Source of the DNA: Microcaldota archaeon
GTDB taxonomy: Archaea; Micrarchaeota; Micrarchaeia; Micrarchaeales; CABMGC01
Direction of reading: 5' to 3'
DNA: 13,159 nt
Assembly: GCA_028866785.1 (NCBI GenBank)
Contig: JAGWHN010000021.1
Location: 256-13,414, forward strand
Part shown: piece by piece, positions 7,002 through 12,905 of the stretch
Layout: the number at the start of each line of letters is the position of its first letter
Position numbering within the stretch: the stretch's first letter is position 1
Made by a program: the position numbers and the translations under genes
Notes under the pieces: generated by a model
Database searches by the model: none
Told to the model about the DNA's origin: nothing
Seen by the model: the letters and a program-made list of their open reading frames with translations, nothing else

Positions 7002-7805
7002 TTAGCCCTTTAGTACCTTTTTCTGCAGTATATCCTCAACGCCCTTGGTATATTCATAATCGGAGACGTAGCTTGCCTTATTCTTTATGCTTTCGGGCGC
7101 GTTAGACAGGGTATAGAAAGTCCCAACTGAGCCTATCATTGAGTCGCTCTCATCATCGCTTATCATCACCGTCGGACAGCCCTTGTAGTCACGTTCTACA
7201 ATCTTTTCAAATGTGGATGCTTTGCTACATCCTATCGGGTTGATTAGGACGTTGCCAAAAACTGGCGAGACCACGATTTCAAGCTTTAGGCCCAGATCTG
7301 CAATTTTCGCGGATACGGCTGACGCGACAAGTCTTGCAAGCGGGATATCTTTTACGAATTTTCCATCTACAACCTTACCGACAAATATACTCATTGTATA
7401 TTTCCTGAACTTGTTTGCCACAAAGAGTTCCCCGCTATTCTTAATGTTAGGAGACTTTAGAAATGAAACAGTATCCCTAGTTAGGAATTTACTTCCGGGA
7501 AAGCTTGATTCAAGAAGTTTGGAAAGTTCAGCCGCCAGTGAGACTATTTGCTTTGCATCGGAGTATTGCTCCATTTTTTGGCCAGGGAAAGTGAAGAAAG
7601 CCCCATTTTCACCGATTATAAAGCCATTAAGAAAAAATTGTTTATATATGGGGAGCAGATCCTCAATCGCCCTGTTTGAGTTGAGCGCAAAGAGTGCGCC
7701 TTGAGCTTCGCACTTCTTTATGACATCAAAAATCGAATTGGAATTAATCTTGTAATCTGGATCCACAAGGGTTCCGTCGATGTCCAAGAGCACGATGGTA
7801 CGCAT
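7002..7805 (-). CDS. HAD-superfamily IIB (Cof-like) phosphatase, altered motif IV
   Basis: This is a 267-residue HAD hydrolase of the IIB/Cof type. The nucleophile motif LLDIDGTLV has D8 and D10, motif II is LNSNR with S43, motif III lysine is K195 in GCSKAST, and motif IV is ISDDESDSM with D217, D218 and D221. Motif IV usually reads GDxxND; here Gly and Asn are both Ser, but the Mg-binding acidic residues remain. The cap domain lies between about 80 and 185. These enzymes dephosphorylate small phosphorylated metabolites such as phosphoglycolate, sugar phosphates or nucleotides. The ATG directly follows the TAG stop of the upstream HAD paralogue without a gap, so the genes are cotranscribed. 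Equal length and similar layout suggest an old tandem duplication, though sequence identity is low. The substrate is unknown; its altered motif IV suggests a divergent role. Confidence 0.85.
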   Translation of the reverse strand: MRTIVLLDIDGTLVDPDYKINSNSIFDVIKKCEAQGALFALNSNRAIEDLLPIYKQFFLNGFIIGENGAFFTFPGQKMEQYSDAKQIVSLAAELSKLLESSFPGSKFLTRDTVSFLKSPNIKNSGELFVANKFRKYTMSIFVGKVVDGKFVKDIPLARLVASAVSAKIADLGLKLEIVVSPVFGNVLINPIGCSKASTFEKIVERDYKGCPTVMISDDESDSMIGSVGTFYTLSNAPESIKNKASYVSDYEYTKGVEDILQKKVLKG

Positions 7806-8609
7806 CTAAATACGCCTTATCTGATTTAGCATTTTTATTTTGTTTAGTATCTCAATTACCCCGTCAGAGTAAGCATTCTCAGAGAGTATATCAGCAAATG
7901 CCTTTGCCCTTGGAGTCGCATTTTCGACAACTCCCGCCATTCCACCATTTAGCTGCACTGCCCTGAACGCAGGCACGTCATTATCTCCGTCGCCTATTAT
8001 AATCGTTTCGTCGCCCTTGATCATATTTCGCTTTACAAGATAATCTATACCTGTTCCCTTCCCTGAATTTACGTACCTTACCAAAAAGTTTCCTCTACCA
8101 GTATCATAGGTTATTAGGTTAGTGTAGTTTGAAAGAAGACTTTCTACAGCAGGTACTGCTTGCGCAATTAGTTCGTCGCACCTTGTCCCCTGAGCTGTTC
8201 TTAGGTGCACACTTATACTATACTCTTTTTCATCATTTATTTTGAAGACGAGGTCTTCTCTTTTCATTTCGTGTAAAAGCTTTCCAGAGGTAATTGCTTC
8301 TTTTATGATTGATTGGGCAGCATTTAGGTTTGTTAGGTTATTAACTAGATTTATTCTTTTTTGCTTGTTAGGAGAATAGATTGCTGCACCGTCTTCAAAA
8401 ACTATAAGTCCGTTGAGATTTAGTTCTTGATATACTCTAAGACTACTCTTTAGGGATCTATTTGTGAGAAGACCAATTGTGAAACCCTCATTTATCATCC
8501 CGCCAATAACTCCCTTGAGGTCAGGATTGTAATAGCTCTTTGAATCAAAAATTGTTCCATCTATGTCTATGAATGCAGTGTTTATTTTTTTAGTGGCTGA
8601 TTTCATCAT
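7806..8609 (-). CDS. HAD-superfamily IIB (Cof-like) phosphatase
   Basis: This is a 267-residue HAD hydrolase with a full set of canonical motifs: FIDIDGTIF (D15, D17), LLTNRS (T49), GKGTGIDYL with K184, and GDGDND at 206-211 that binds Mg. The IIB cap domain lies between about 85 and 180. It probably dephosphorylates a sugar phosphate or similar metabolite in the cytoplasm. It is the second gene of an apparent kinase-phosphatase-phosphatase group: the upstream kinase-fold gene ends 4 bases before it, and the second HAD follows without a gap. The sequence AGTGAT before the two tandem ATG codons (8607-8609 and 8604-8606) matches the archaeal Shine-Dalgarno element GGTGAT, so either ATG could be used. 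Its substrate cannot be read from the sequence. Confidence 0.88.
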   Translation of the reverse strand: MMKSATKKINTAFIDIDGTIFDSKSYYNPDLKGVIGGMINEGFTIGLLTNRSLKSSLRVYQELNLNGLIVFEDGAAIYSPNKQKRINLVNNLTNLNAAQSIIKEAITSGKLLHEMKREDLVFKINDEKEYSISVHLRTAQGTRCDELIAQAVPAVESLLSNYTNLITYDTGRGNFLVRYVNSGKGTGIDYLVKRNMIKGDETIIIGDGDNDVPAFRAVQLNGGMAGVVENATPRAKAFADILSENAYSDGVIEILNKIKMLNQIRRI

Positions 8610-8610
8610 C

Positions 8611-8617
8611 TTATCAC
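8611..8617 (-). promoter_or_regulatory. Shine-Dalgarno-like site before the HAD gene
   Basis: AGTGATAAG lies just upstream of the tandem ATG codons and overlaps the TGA stop of the upstream kinase-like gene. It pairs with the 3' end of archaeal 16S rRNA (AUCACCUCC). It indicates coupled translation inside the operon. Confidence 0.5.
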
Positions 8618-9528
8618 TTTCTTATTGCAACTGAAATGTCTTCAACCCTCTCCCTGATTGACTCAATAAATGCAGGTGACCGTGGATCTTTGTTCTTCCT
8701 AAAACGGACGGAAAGTGCGTATTGAAAAATCTCTCCAAACTTGAATAACTCATTACCGAACGGTGTTCCAAGCGTCTTCTCCGCAATTTCATTTGCAAAG
8801 TTTTTCGCGAGCTTTGCGCTTTCATAGCCATTTGGAAGTGAATAAACCTCGCCAGTCAAGGTTGCAAACATTGCAAGGTCGAGAATTGGAACGCCCTTCG
8901 CTCCAGCCTTTGCATCGATTATCGTAAGTCTCTCTTCATTGACAAAAATATTATCAGGCGTTAGATCCCTTGTAGCCCAAGTAAATTTATTAGGCGACAT
9001 TTTACCCAAATCTAGATTCTTAATTTTGGTGACATCACTATTATTACCAAATCCAGAGGGAATCAAATAAATCTCAAAATATCTTAAAATGTCCTGTTTT
9101 CTATCTTCAAGCCATTTTTGAGAGGAATACGCATCTTGATTGAGACTTATTTTGTAAGCTTCCTCAAGGCGTTTAAACATTACTTTCGTCATTTCAATGG
9201 TTTTTTGGTTTTTGGTGGAACGATTTCTAAAGTCTGTCCCAAGATACTCAAGAATAATATAGGACATTCCGTTTGAATCACCTTCAGCAAAAATTTTAGG
9301 AGCCACAATTTGAGATATGCCCAACTTTTCCATTTCGAAATAAGAAACTTTATTATTCATAATTTCTGATCTACCAAGTTCACTTGCGCCAATTTTTATG
9401 ACGGCTTCTCGATCCTTGTAGATTATTTTGAATACTTCACATCCGCCTCTTCCGGTCTTTAAACTAAGTGCATTCTTGTCTTCTGACATTGATGCGGCGA
9501 ACTTCTCTACAGATTTTTCCACAAACAT
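8614..9528 (-). CDS. Protein-kinase-fold phosphotransferase (APH/choline-kinase-like)
   Basis: This 304-residue protein has the layout of the aminoglycoside phosphotransferase/small-molecule kinase family. A glycine-rich turn KTGRGGCEVFKI (24-35) is followed by a strand with the ATP-binding Lys (AVIKIG, K45), the hinge YIILEYLG (90-97), a catalytic loop ATRDLTPDNIFV with D188 and N193, and a metal-binding Asp at IIDAK (D205). The usual H-G/N-D of APH enzymes is T-R-D here, so the His is replaced by Arg; such changes occur in kinase families and need not abolish activity. It is followed after 4 bases by two HAD phosphatases, suggesting a small salvage or detoxification operon in which a metabolite is phosphorylated and dephosphorylated, but this is inference. 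No sign of true antibiotic resistance is seen. The ATG at 9528 is the first in frame after the preceding 63-base gap. Confidence 0.75.
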   Translation of the reverse strand: MFVEKSVEKFAASMSEDKNALSLKTGRGGCEVFKIIYKDREAVIKIGASELGRSEIMNNKVSYFEMEKLGISQIVAPKIFAEGDSNGMSYIILEYLGTDFRNRSTKNQKTIEMTKVMFKRLEEAYKISLNQDAYSSQKWLEDRKQDILRYFEIYLIPSGFGNNSDVTKIKNLDLGKMSPNKFTWATRDLTPDNIFVNEERLTIIDAKAGAKGVPILDLAMFATLTGEVYSLPNGYESAKLAKNFANEIAEKTLGTPFGNELFKFGEIFQYALSVRFRKNKDPRSPAFIESIRERVEDISVAIRK

Positions 9529-9591
9529 TTCAATTCTACCATATTTTAAGGTTCAAAATTATCGTCCATAAACAGCTAGGTATAGGACGCT
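9529..9591 (-). promoter_or_regulatory. Gap between hisS and the kinase-like gene with weak promoter-like AT tracts
   Basis: The 63-base gap holds two AT-rich stretches (about 9541-9550 and 9555-9565, minus strand) that could act as a TATA element for the kinase-HAD-HAD genes. Only the second lies near the usual distance. It is the largest gap inside the co-directional block, so an internal promoter is plausible but not established. Confidence 0.3.
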
Positions 9592-10965
9592 TTAGGAATG
9601 ATGGCTCTGCTCAACTGACCTTAGGGCGACCCTTAGATCTGCTCCTATTGTTGAGAGGTTGTAAGGCTGTTCCTTTCCAGAATCCATATCCTTTATATTG
9701 ACCTTATTATCTTTAAGCTCTTTCTCTCCGACTATAGCGACATAAGGGACGGACTGTTTGTTTGCGTAGTCAAGAGCCTTTGTGAGCTTCTTGTCTGCCG
9801 CGACATCGCAGCTTATTCCGTTCCTCCTGAGGTTCGCAGCGACTTCGAGCGAAACTCCCAGCGTGTTCATAGGTATGATCAGCACCATCGGGATTCGCTC
9901 CTGCTTTGAATCAAACATGGCGCCCTTCTTCTCCTCCAGCGCGGCATAGATGACATCAAGCCCGAAAGTCATTCCTGTGGCAGGGTACTCCTGCTCGCTC
10001 TTCATGAACTCCTGGACCATCTTGTCCCATCTTCCCCCTGCGGCAAGAGAACTTGTCATCTTCGAGTTGCCATTGAGGTAGACTTCCCACATAGGGCCGG
10101 TGTAGTATCCGAGGCCCCTTGCAAGTGTAGGGGCGAACCTGAGATCTCCAGACACGCCCATGTTGGCGCAGTACCCGAATATCTCCTGAAGCTCGCTAAT
10201 TCCCTTCTTGCCGGTCTCGTTTGTGATCATGCCTGAAAGGAAGGAGAGCTTCTCTTTAATCCCTTTTTGCATTTCGATTGCGGCAAGCGTATCAAAGAGC
10301 CTTATTGCAGACTCCTCGCTCACCCCTTTCTCAATTAACTCCTTCTTAACGTAATCCTCACCAAACTTCACGATCTTGTCAAGCGACAGGGCAGCGTCGC
10401 CGCACTGCTCAGGGGCGATTCCCGACTGCTCGAAGATTCCGAATAGAAGCTTCCTGTTGTTTAGCTGCACATTGACGTCAAGCCCGAGCTTCCCGAATAC
10501 CCTGAAGGTCATGTCGATTAGCTCCGCATCCGTGCTGAGGCTCTTTGCGCCAACAACGTCAACGTCGCACTGGGTGAACTCCCTTAGCCTTCCGAGTTTC
10601 ACCGGGCCGTCCCTGAAGACCTTCCCGATCTCGTACCTCTTGAATGGAAGCCTTACATTAGGGTTCATCTCGATTAGCTTTGCGAACTTGAATGTCAGCT
10701 CATACCTTAGGCACAGCTCCCTCTGACCTTGGTCAGTGAGCCTGTAGGTCTCCTTTAGTATCTCGGAGCCTCCTCCGTACTTGCTCGCAGCAACCTCATA
10801 ATTCTCAAGAATGCTCGTTTCTATAGGACCGTAGCCGTACAGCTTGAAGTTCTGCTTTAGCACATCAACGATTCGCTCTCGCACGATCTGCTCTGAGGGC
10901 ATGTACTCTCTTGTGCCTTTGACTTCTCGAGTATCAGCACTTGAATTATTTTTAGTTGTGTTCAT
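9592..10965 (-). CDS. hisS: Histidyl-tRNA synthetase (class II)
   Basis: This 457-residue HisRS charges tRNA-His with histidine. The start of the catalytic domain VKGTREYMPSE (15-25) and motif 1 region are present. Motif 2 with KRYEIGKVFRDGP (109-121) runs into REFTQCDVDVVG (128-139), typical of HisRS. The histidine motif HisA reads LARGLGYYTG (281-290), and HisB includes AAGGRWDK (308-315). Motif 3 appears as GMTFGLDVIY (331-340), where the Arg common in class II synthetases after GLE/GLD is Val337. The C-terminal anticodon-binding domain (about 358-457) includes VPYVAIVGEKEL, a standard feature. The first 14 residues are a polar extension. It begins 12 bases after the preceding gene stops, so it probably belongs to the same transcript. 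The encoded domains are complete, so this is likely the functional copy. Confidence 0.95.
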   Translation of the reverse strand: MNTTKNNSSADTREVKGTREYMPSEQIVRERIVDVLKQNFKLYGYGPIETSILENYEVAASKYGGGSEILKETYRLTDQGQRELCLRYELTFKFAKLIEMNPNVRLPFKRYEIGKVFRDGPVKLGRLREFTQCDVDVVGAKSLSTDAELIDMTFRVFGKLGLDVNVQLNNRKLLFGIFEQSGIAPEQCGDAALSLDKIVKFGEDYVKKELIEKGVSEESAIRLFDTLAAIEMQKGIKEKLSFLSGMITNETGKKGISELQEIFGYCANMGVSGDLRFAPTLARGLGYYTGPMWEVYLNGNSKMTSSLAAGGRWDKMVQEFMKSEQEYPATGMTFGLDVIYAALEEKKGAMFDSKQERIPMVLIIPMNTLGVSLEVAANLRRNGISCDVAADKKLTKALDYANKQSVPYVAIVGEKELKDNKVNIKDMDSGKEQPYNLSTIGADLRVALRSVEQSHHS

Positions 10966-10977
10966 AAAATCATCAAT

Positions 10978-11955
10978 TTAGTTTCCTCTGTTCCTTATGT
11001 TTCTCTTTGCTTCCTCAGTCAGCAAGACAAACTCTCCGATTCTGTCCCTGTTCACTCCGTTGGACTTTAGAATCTCCAGTATCTCCTTGTTGTATCTAAG
11101 GCAAATTTCAATCGCTTCCCTTTCGTTTTGCTCTGGAACCGATGCGTCCTTAACAAGCATCTCAGTGTAAGGAACGAAAACCCTCGCTCCATTTACACGG
11201 TAACTATCAGGCACTTGTTTTCCGTCAATAAGAAACAGGTCCCTGAGCTCCATCCATTCATAGAATTCCGTTGGGATCCGCACACTGACCCTGTCCCCAT
11301 AGATTTTAAGGAGATTCCCATATCCTTGAGGTGTTGAAAGTCCAAGCACAATATGGTTAACAAAGATATCAGCAGACCTTAACAACTCCTCAATCATAGT
11401 GACCGTGTTGCCTTCAAAACTTCCCACATCTAACATTGCAACTTCTATCTTTTTTGACGGATATTTGTGCTTCAAGAAGTTTATCATAACGGCGAGGTCC
11501 TTTACCTGATCTTGAAGCGGTGCAGAGTTATGTCGGTTTGTAAGCGGGAGCTTATCGCCGTTGATAGGATTAATTGCCCTTGTAACTTCAAGGTGTAATG
11601 AGGCGTAACGCCGATATACCCTATCCAAACTTATCGAAATAGGATATATGTCGTTCCTTACCAGTTCAACAAGTTTTTTTTGAATACTTGACGATATTGT
11701 TGCTGTATCAAAAACTTTAATATTTGTATCAGGACTGAGAACTCCCTTGAATTCTTTGATTAGTGAATCCTGCAGCCTGTCAATCTGGTCCCTTAGCTTA
11801 GGGACGGTCATTACCTCATTTACCCCTAGCTTGTTGAGCAACGTATCATTGACATCTTTGGTTATGATATAGGTTCGGTTTGCCATAAGATAGCCTCGAT
11901 AAAAGCCTCCTTTAACACGGTAAGTACGCTTCCGGACTTTAAATAGCTCATTCAC
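10978..11955 (-). CDS. Uncharacterised protein with weak phosphoribosyltransferase-like segment
   Basis: I do not recognise this 325-residue soluble protein with confidence. The segment 169-215 (strand EVAMLDVGSFEGNT, helix TMIEELLRSADI, strand HIVLGLSTPQG) looks like an alpha/beta core and loosely recalls the PRPP-binding strand-loop-helix of phosphoribosyltransferases, though the DDxxxTGxT signature is not intact (LDVGSFEGNT). A charged helical N-terminal part (about 50-105) and an Arg-rich segment DRVYRRYASLHLEVTR (111-126) precede it. The GTG at 11955 gives the longest frame. An ATG at 11886 (Met24) has GAGG seven bases upstream and may be the real start. A TATA-like element ends the upstream gene. 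It sits directly before hisS, with a 12-base gap, suggesting a housekeeping or RNA-related role, but this is only context. No membrane segments are seen. Confidence 0.6.
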   Translation of the reverse strand: MNELFKVRKRTYRVKGGFYRGYLMANRTYIITKDVNDTLLNKLGVNEVMTVPKLRDQIDRLQDSLIKEFKGVLSPDTNIKVFDTATISSSIQKKLVELVRNDIYPISISLDRVYRRYASLHLEVTRAINPINGDKLPLTNRHNSAPLQDQVKDLAVMINFLKHKYPSKKIEVAMLDVGSFEGNTVTMIEELLRSADIFVNHIVLGLSTPQGYGNLLKIYGDRVSVRIPTEFYEWMELRDLFLIDGKQVPDSYRVNGARVFVPYTEMLVKDASVPEQNEREAIEICLRYNKEILEILKSNGVNRDRIGEFVLLTEEAKRNIRNRGN

Positions 11956-11991
11956 TTTTCGTTTTCTTCAATTTTGTGAGGCGATAAGGGT

Positions 11992-12282
11992 TTAACTTTT
12001 ATATAAATAATGCATGTTTGCGATGCTTATTTTGCCGCCTTTTGCAATCCTGCTGATGCTTCTTCTTACAGTTTGCAATTTTGCTCTTCCCTTCTCCTCA
12101 ACTTTGATCACAAAGCCGTAATCGCCGCTTGTGAGAAATACCTCTCTAACGCCATTGCACATCGCTATTGCCCTTGCAATCTTTTGAGAATTTAAAGGAA
12201 GCTTAGGTTTTAGGAGAAGGAAGCCCTGGTCAAGCTTGAATTGACTATTCTTTCGAATCGTCATAGGATCAGCGTTTTTCAC
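11992..12282 (-). CDS. Stand-alone RAM-domain protein (Lrp/AsnC effector domain-like)
   Basis: This 96-residue protein resembles the RAM (regulation of amino-acid metabolism) domain of Lrp/AsnC regulators without a helix-turn-helix. A first strand FLLLKPKL (21-28) is followed by a helix (33-42) and the signature-like GVREVFLTSGDYGFVIKVE (44-62), where GVxEVxxxxGxYDxxxKV is typical of RAM. A second helix (66-81) and a last strand ISIANMHYL (85-93) complete the alpha/beta sandwich. Stand-alone RAM proteins usually form oligomers that bind amino acids or other small ligands. The GTG start (12282-12280) overlaps the TGA stop of the upstream zinc-finger gene in GTGA, which supports this start and translational coupling. 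An ATG at codon 7 is an alternative. Its place ahead of hisS suggests amino-acid sensing, but that link is inference. Confidence 0.7.
   Translation of the reverse strand: MKNADPMTIRKNSQFKLDQGFLLLKPKLPLNSQKIARAIAMCNGVREVFLTSGDYGFVIKVEEKGRAKLQTVRRSISRIAKGGKISIANMHYLYKS
11997..12007 (-). promoter_or_regulatory. TATA box upstream of the 325-aa gene
   Basis: TTTATATAAAA on the minus strand is centred about 47 bases before the GTG at 11955, which would give a leader of about 20 bases. It overlaps the last codons of the RAM-domain gene, just before its TAA stop. It would allow the 325-aa gene and hisS to be transcribed separately from the small genes upstream. Confidence 0.5.
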
Positions 12283-12419
12283 TCATGAATCTGAATGTGC
12301 CAGAGGTAGTCTCCGGCATCGCTGAAATGCGAAGAGCACTTCCAGCAGGAATAACTCTTTCCTGATATCGCTGCCTCTTCATGTGAGGAGGCAATATTTC
12401 CAAATAGAGGGAGTTTCAT
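12279..12419 (-). CDS. Single C2H2 zinc-finger miniprotein (46 aa)
   Basis: This small gene was read directly from the sequence. Its 46-residue product ends in a classical zinc finger: C25 and C28 (SCWKCSSHF), then 12 residues to H41 and H45 (WHIQIHE), so the spacing is C-x2-C-x12-H-x3-H with a Phe at the expected hydrophobic position (F32). The N-terminal half is short and unstructured. Such single-finger miniproteins occur in archaea and are thought to bind DNA, RNA or proteins. The start ATG (12419-12417) lies 10 bases after the stop of the upstream 54-aa gene, with AGTGGT upstream. The TGA overlaps the GTG of the RAM-domain gene, so the two are probably translated together. The motif spacing and the overlap make chance unlikely; the binding target is unknown. 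Confidence 0.72.
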   Translation of the reverse strand: MKLPLFGNIASSHEEAAISGKSYSCWKCSSHFSDAGDYLWHIQIHE

Positions 12420-12429
12420 TTTTACCACT

Positions 12430-12594
12430 TTACGCTGCTGTCTCATACTTCTTTAGAATCTGCTCCACTTCTGTGAGAAGGGATTGAACCTTATCGAAAT
12501 CGCCATAATGAAGGAAGGAAAAGAGCTTCTGAAACTTGAACCTGATCAATGTGACTTCCACCTTCCTCCTGCGGAGATATGCGTAGTAGTTCAT
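12430..12594 (-). CDS. Small hypothetical helical protein (54 aa)
   Basis: An open frame from the ATG at 12594 to the TAA at 12430 encodes 54 residues. It begins MNYYAYLRRRKVEV, continues with a basic/aromatic stretch (FKFQKLFSFLHYGDF) and ends in an acidic-basic amphipathic helix (KVQSLLTEVEQILKKY), so it is probably all-helical and may form a coiled coil or bind a partner. I recognise no family. It is the first gene of the small-gene cluster and is 10 bases upstream of the zinc-finger gene. No Shine-Dalgarno element or correctly placed TATA box is seen right before it, so it probably relies on the promoter at 12750-12763 and a long leader. Its reality rests on position and composition only. 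Confidence 0.5.
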   Translation of the reverse strand: MNYYAYLRRRKVEVTLIRFKFQKLFSFLHYGDFDKVQSLLTEVEQILKKYETAA

Positions 12595-12624
12595 AGAAAC
12601 ACGTTTTTTTAGTTAAGAAGAAAG

Positions 12625-12726
12625 AGTCGTGGAGACGGGGGTGAGATCTTCAGGGAGTGAAGGATAAAACCAGTGCATAGCCAAGATTTTGTAAACAAAA
12701 TTATTGACCATACGATCCCCACGACT
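12625..12726 (-). ncRNA. Candidate structured RNA or structured 5' leader of the small-gene operon
   Basis: The minus strand can fold into a compact three-stem structure. Stem P1 is 8 base pairs, AGTCGTGG (12726-12719) with CCACGACT (12632-12625). P2 (12709-12679) pairs GGUCAA with UUGGCU and AUUUUG with CAAAAU around a UUUA loop, 12 pairs in all including two G-U, with a small internal loop. P3 (12662-12648 in + coordinates) is CUUCA/UGAAG with a five-base loop CUCCC. A strong TATA box about 26-30 bases before the 5' end and a pyrimidine-rich run after the 3' end (12612-12624) suggest a transcript of about 100-110 bases. It could be an independent RNA or, if transcription reads on, the leader of the 54-aa/zinc-finger/RAM genes. 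I could not fit it to tRNA, SRP, RNase P or C/D box RNA. Confidence 0.45.
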
Positions 12727-12749
12727 TACTACTCTTATGGCAGACCTTG

Positions 12750-12763
12750 TATATATTTATAGG
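12750..12763 (-). promoter_or_regulatory. Strong TATA box for the structured RNA / operon
   Basis: On the minus strand the sequence CCTATAAATATATAC is the best TATA match in the window. Counting about 26 bases downstream puts the transcription start near 12730, four bases before the first base of stem P1. This match in position is the main evidence that 12625-12726 is transcribed on the minus strand. Confidence 0.6.
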
Positions 12764-12905
12764 CTAGAAAAAGACACTTTGAACAGCAAAAGCTTAGAAA
12801 AATAAATACGTAATTCAACTTTTTATTCAATTTAATATAGGTTATAGATAGTTATTAGACGAAAGAGTAGACAGGTTTAAATATCTAAAACTTTAATTTT
12901 TAACT
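12764..12905. other. AT-rich intergenic region
   Basis: About 140 bases of very AT-rich sequence separate the divergent minus-strand promoter and the plus-strand transposase-like frame. Apart from the TATA-like element at 12875-12884 I see no gene or clear repeat. If the plus-strand ORF belongs to an insertion element, its left end should lie in this stretch, but no terminal inverted repeat can be proven without the other end. Confidence 0.4.
12875..12884 (+). promoter_or_regulatory. TATA box for the transposase-like gene
   Basis: GTTTAAATAT is centred about 26 bases before the ATG at 12906, the spacing of a leaderless archaeal gene. Confidence 0.5.

Noticed and set aside
7213..7704. 163-residue plus-strand frame opposite the first HAD gene
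   Set aside because: Antisense to a gene with clear HAD motifs; no recognisable domain or promoter.
12619..12732. tRNA gene with intron (complementary 7-8 base ends resembling an acceptor stem)
   Set aside because: Neither strand has a T-arm with TTCRA-type loop 17 bases before the 3' stem or a fitting D-arm, so a tRNA model fails; kept as an unclassified structured RNA.
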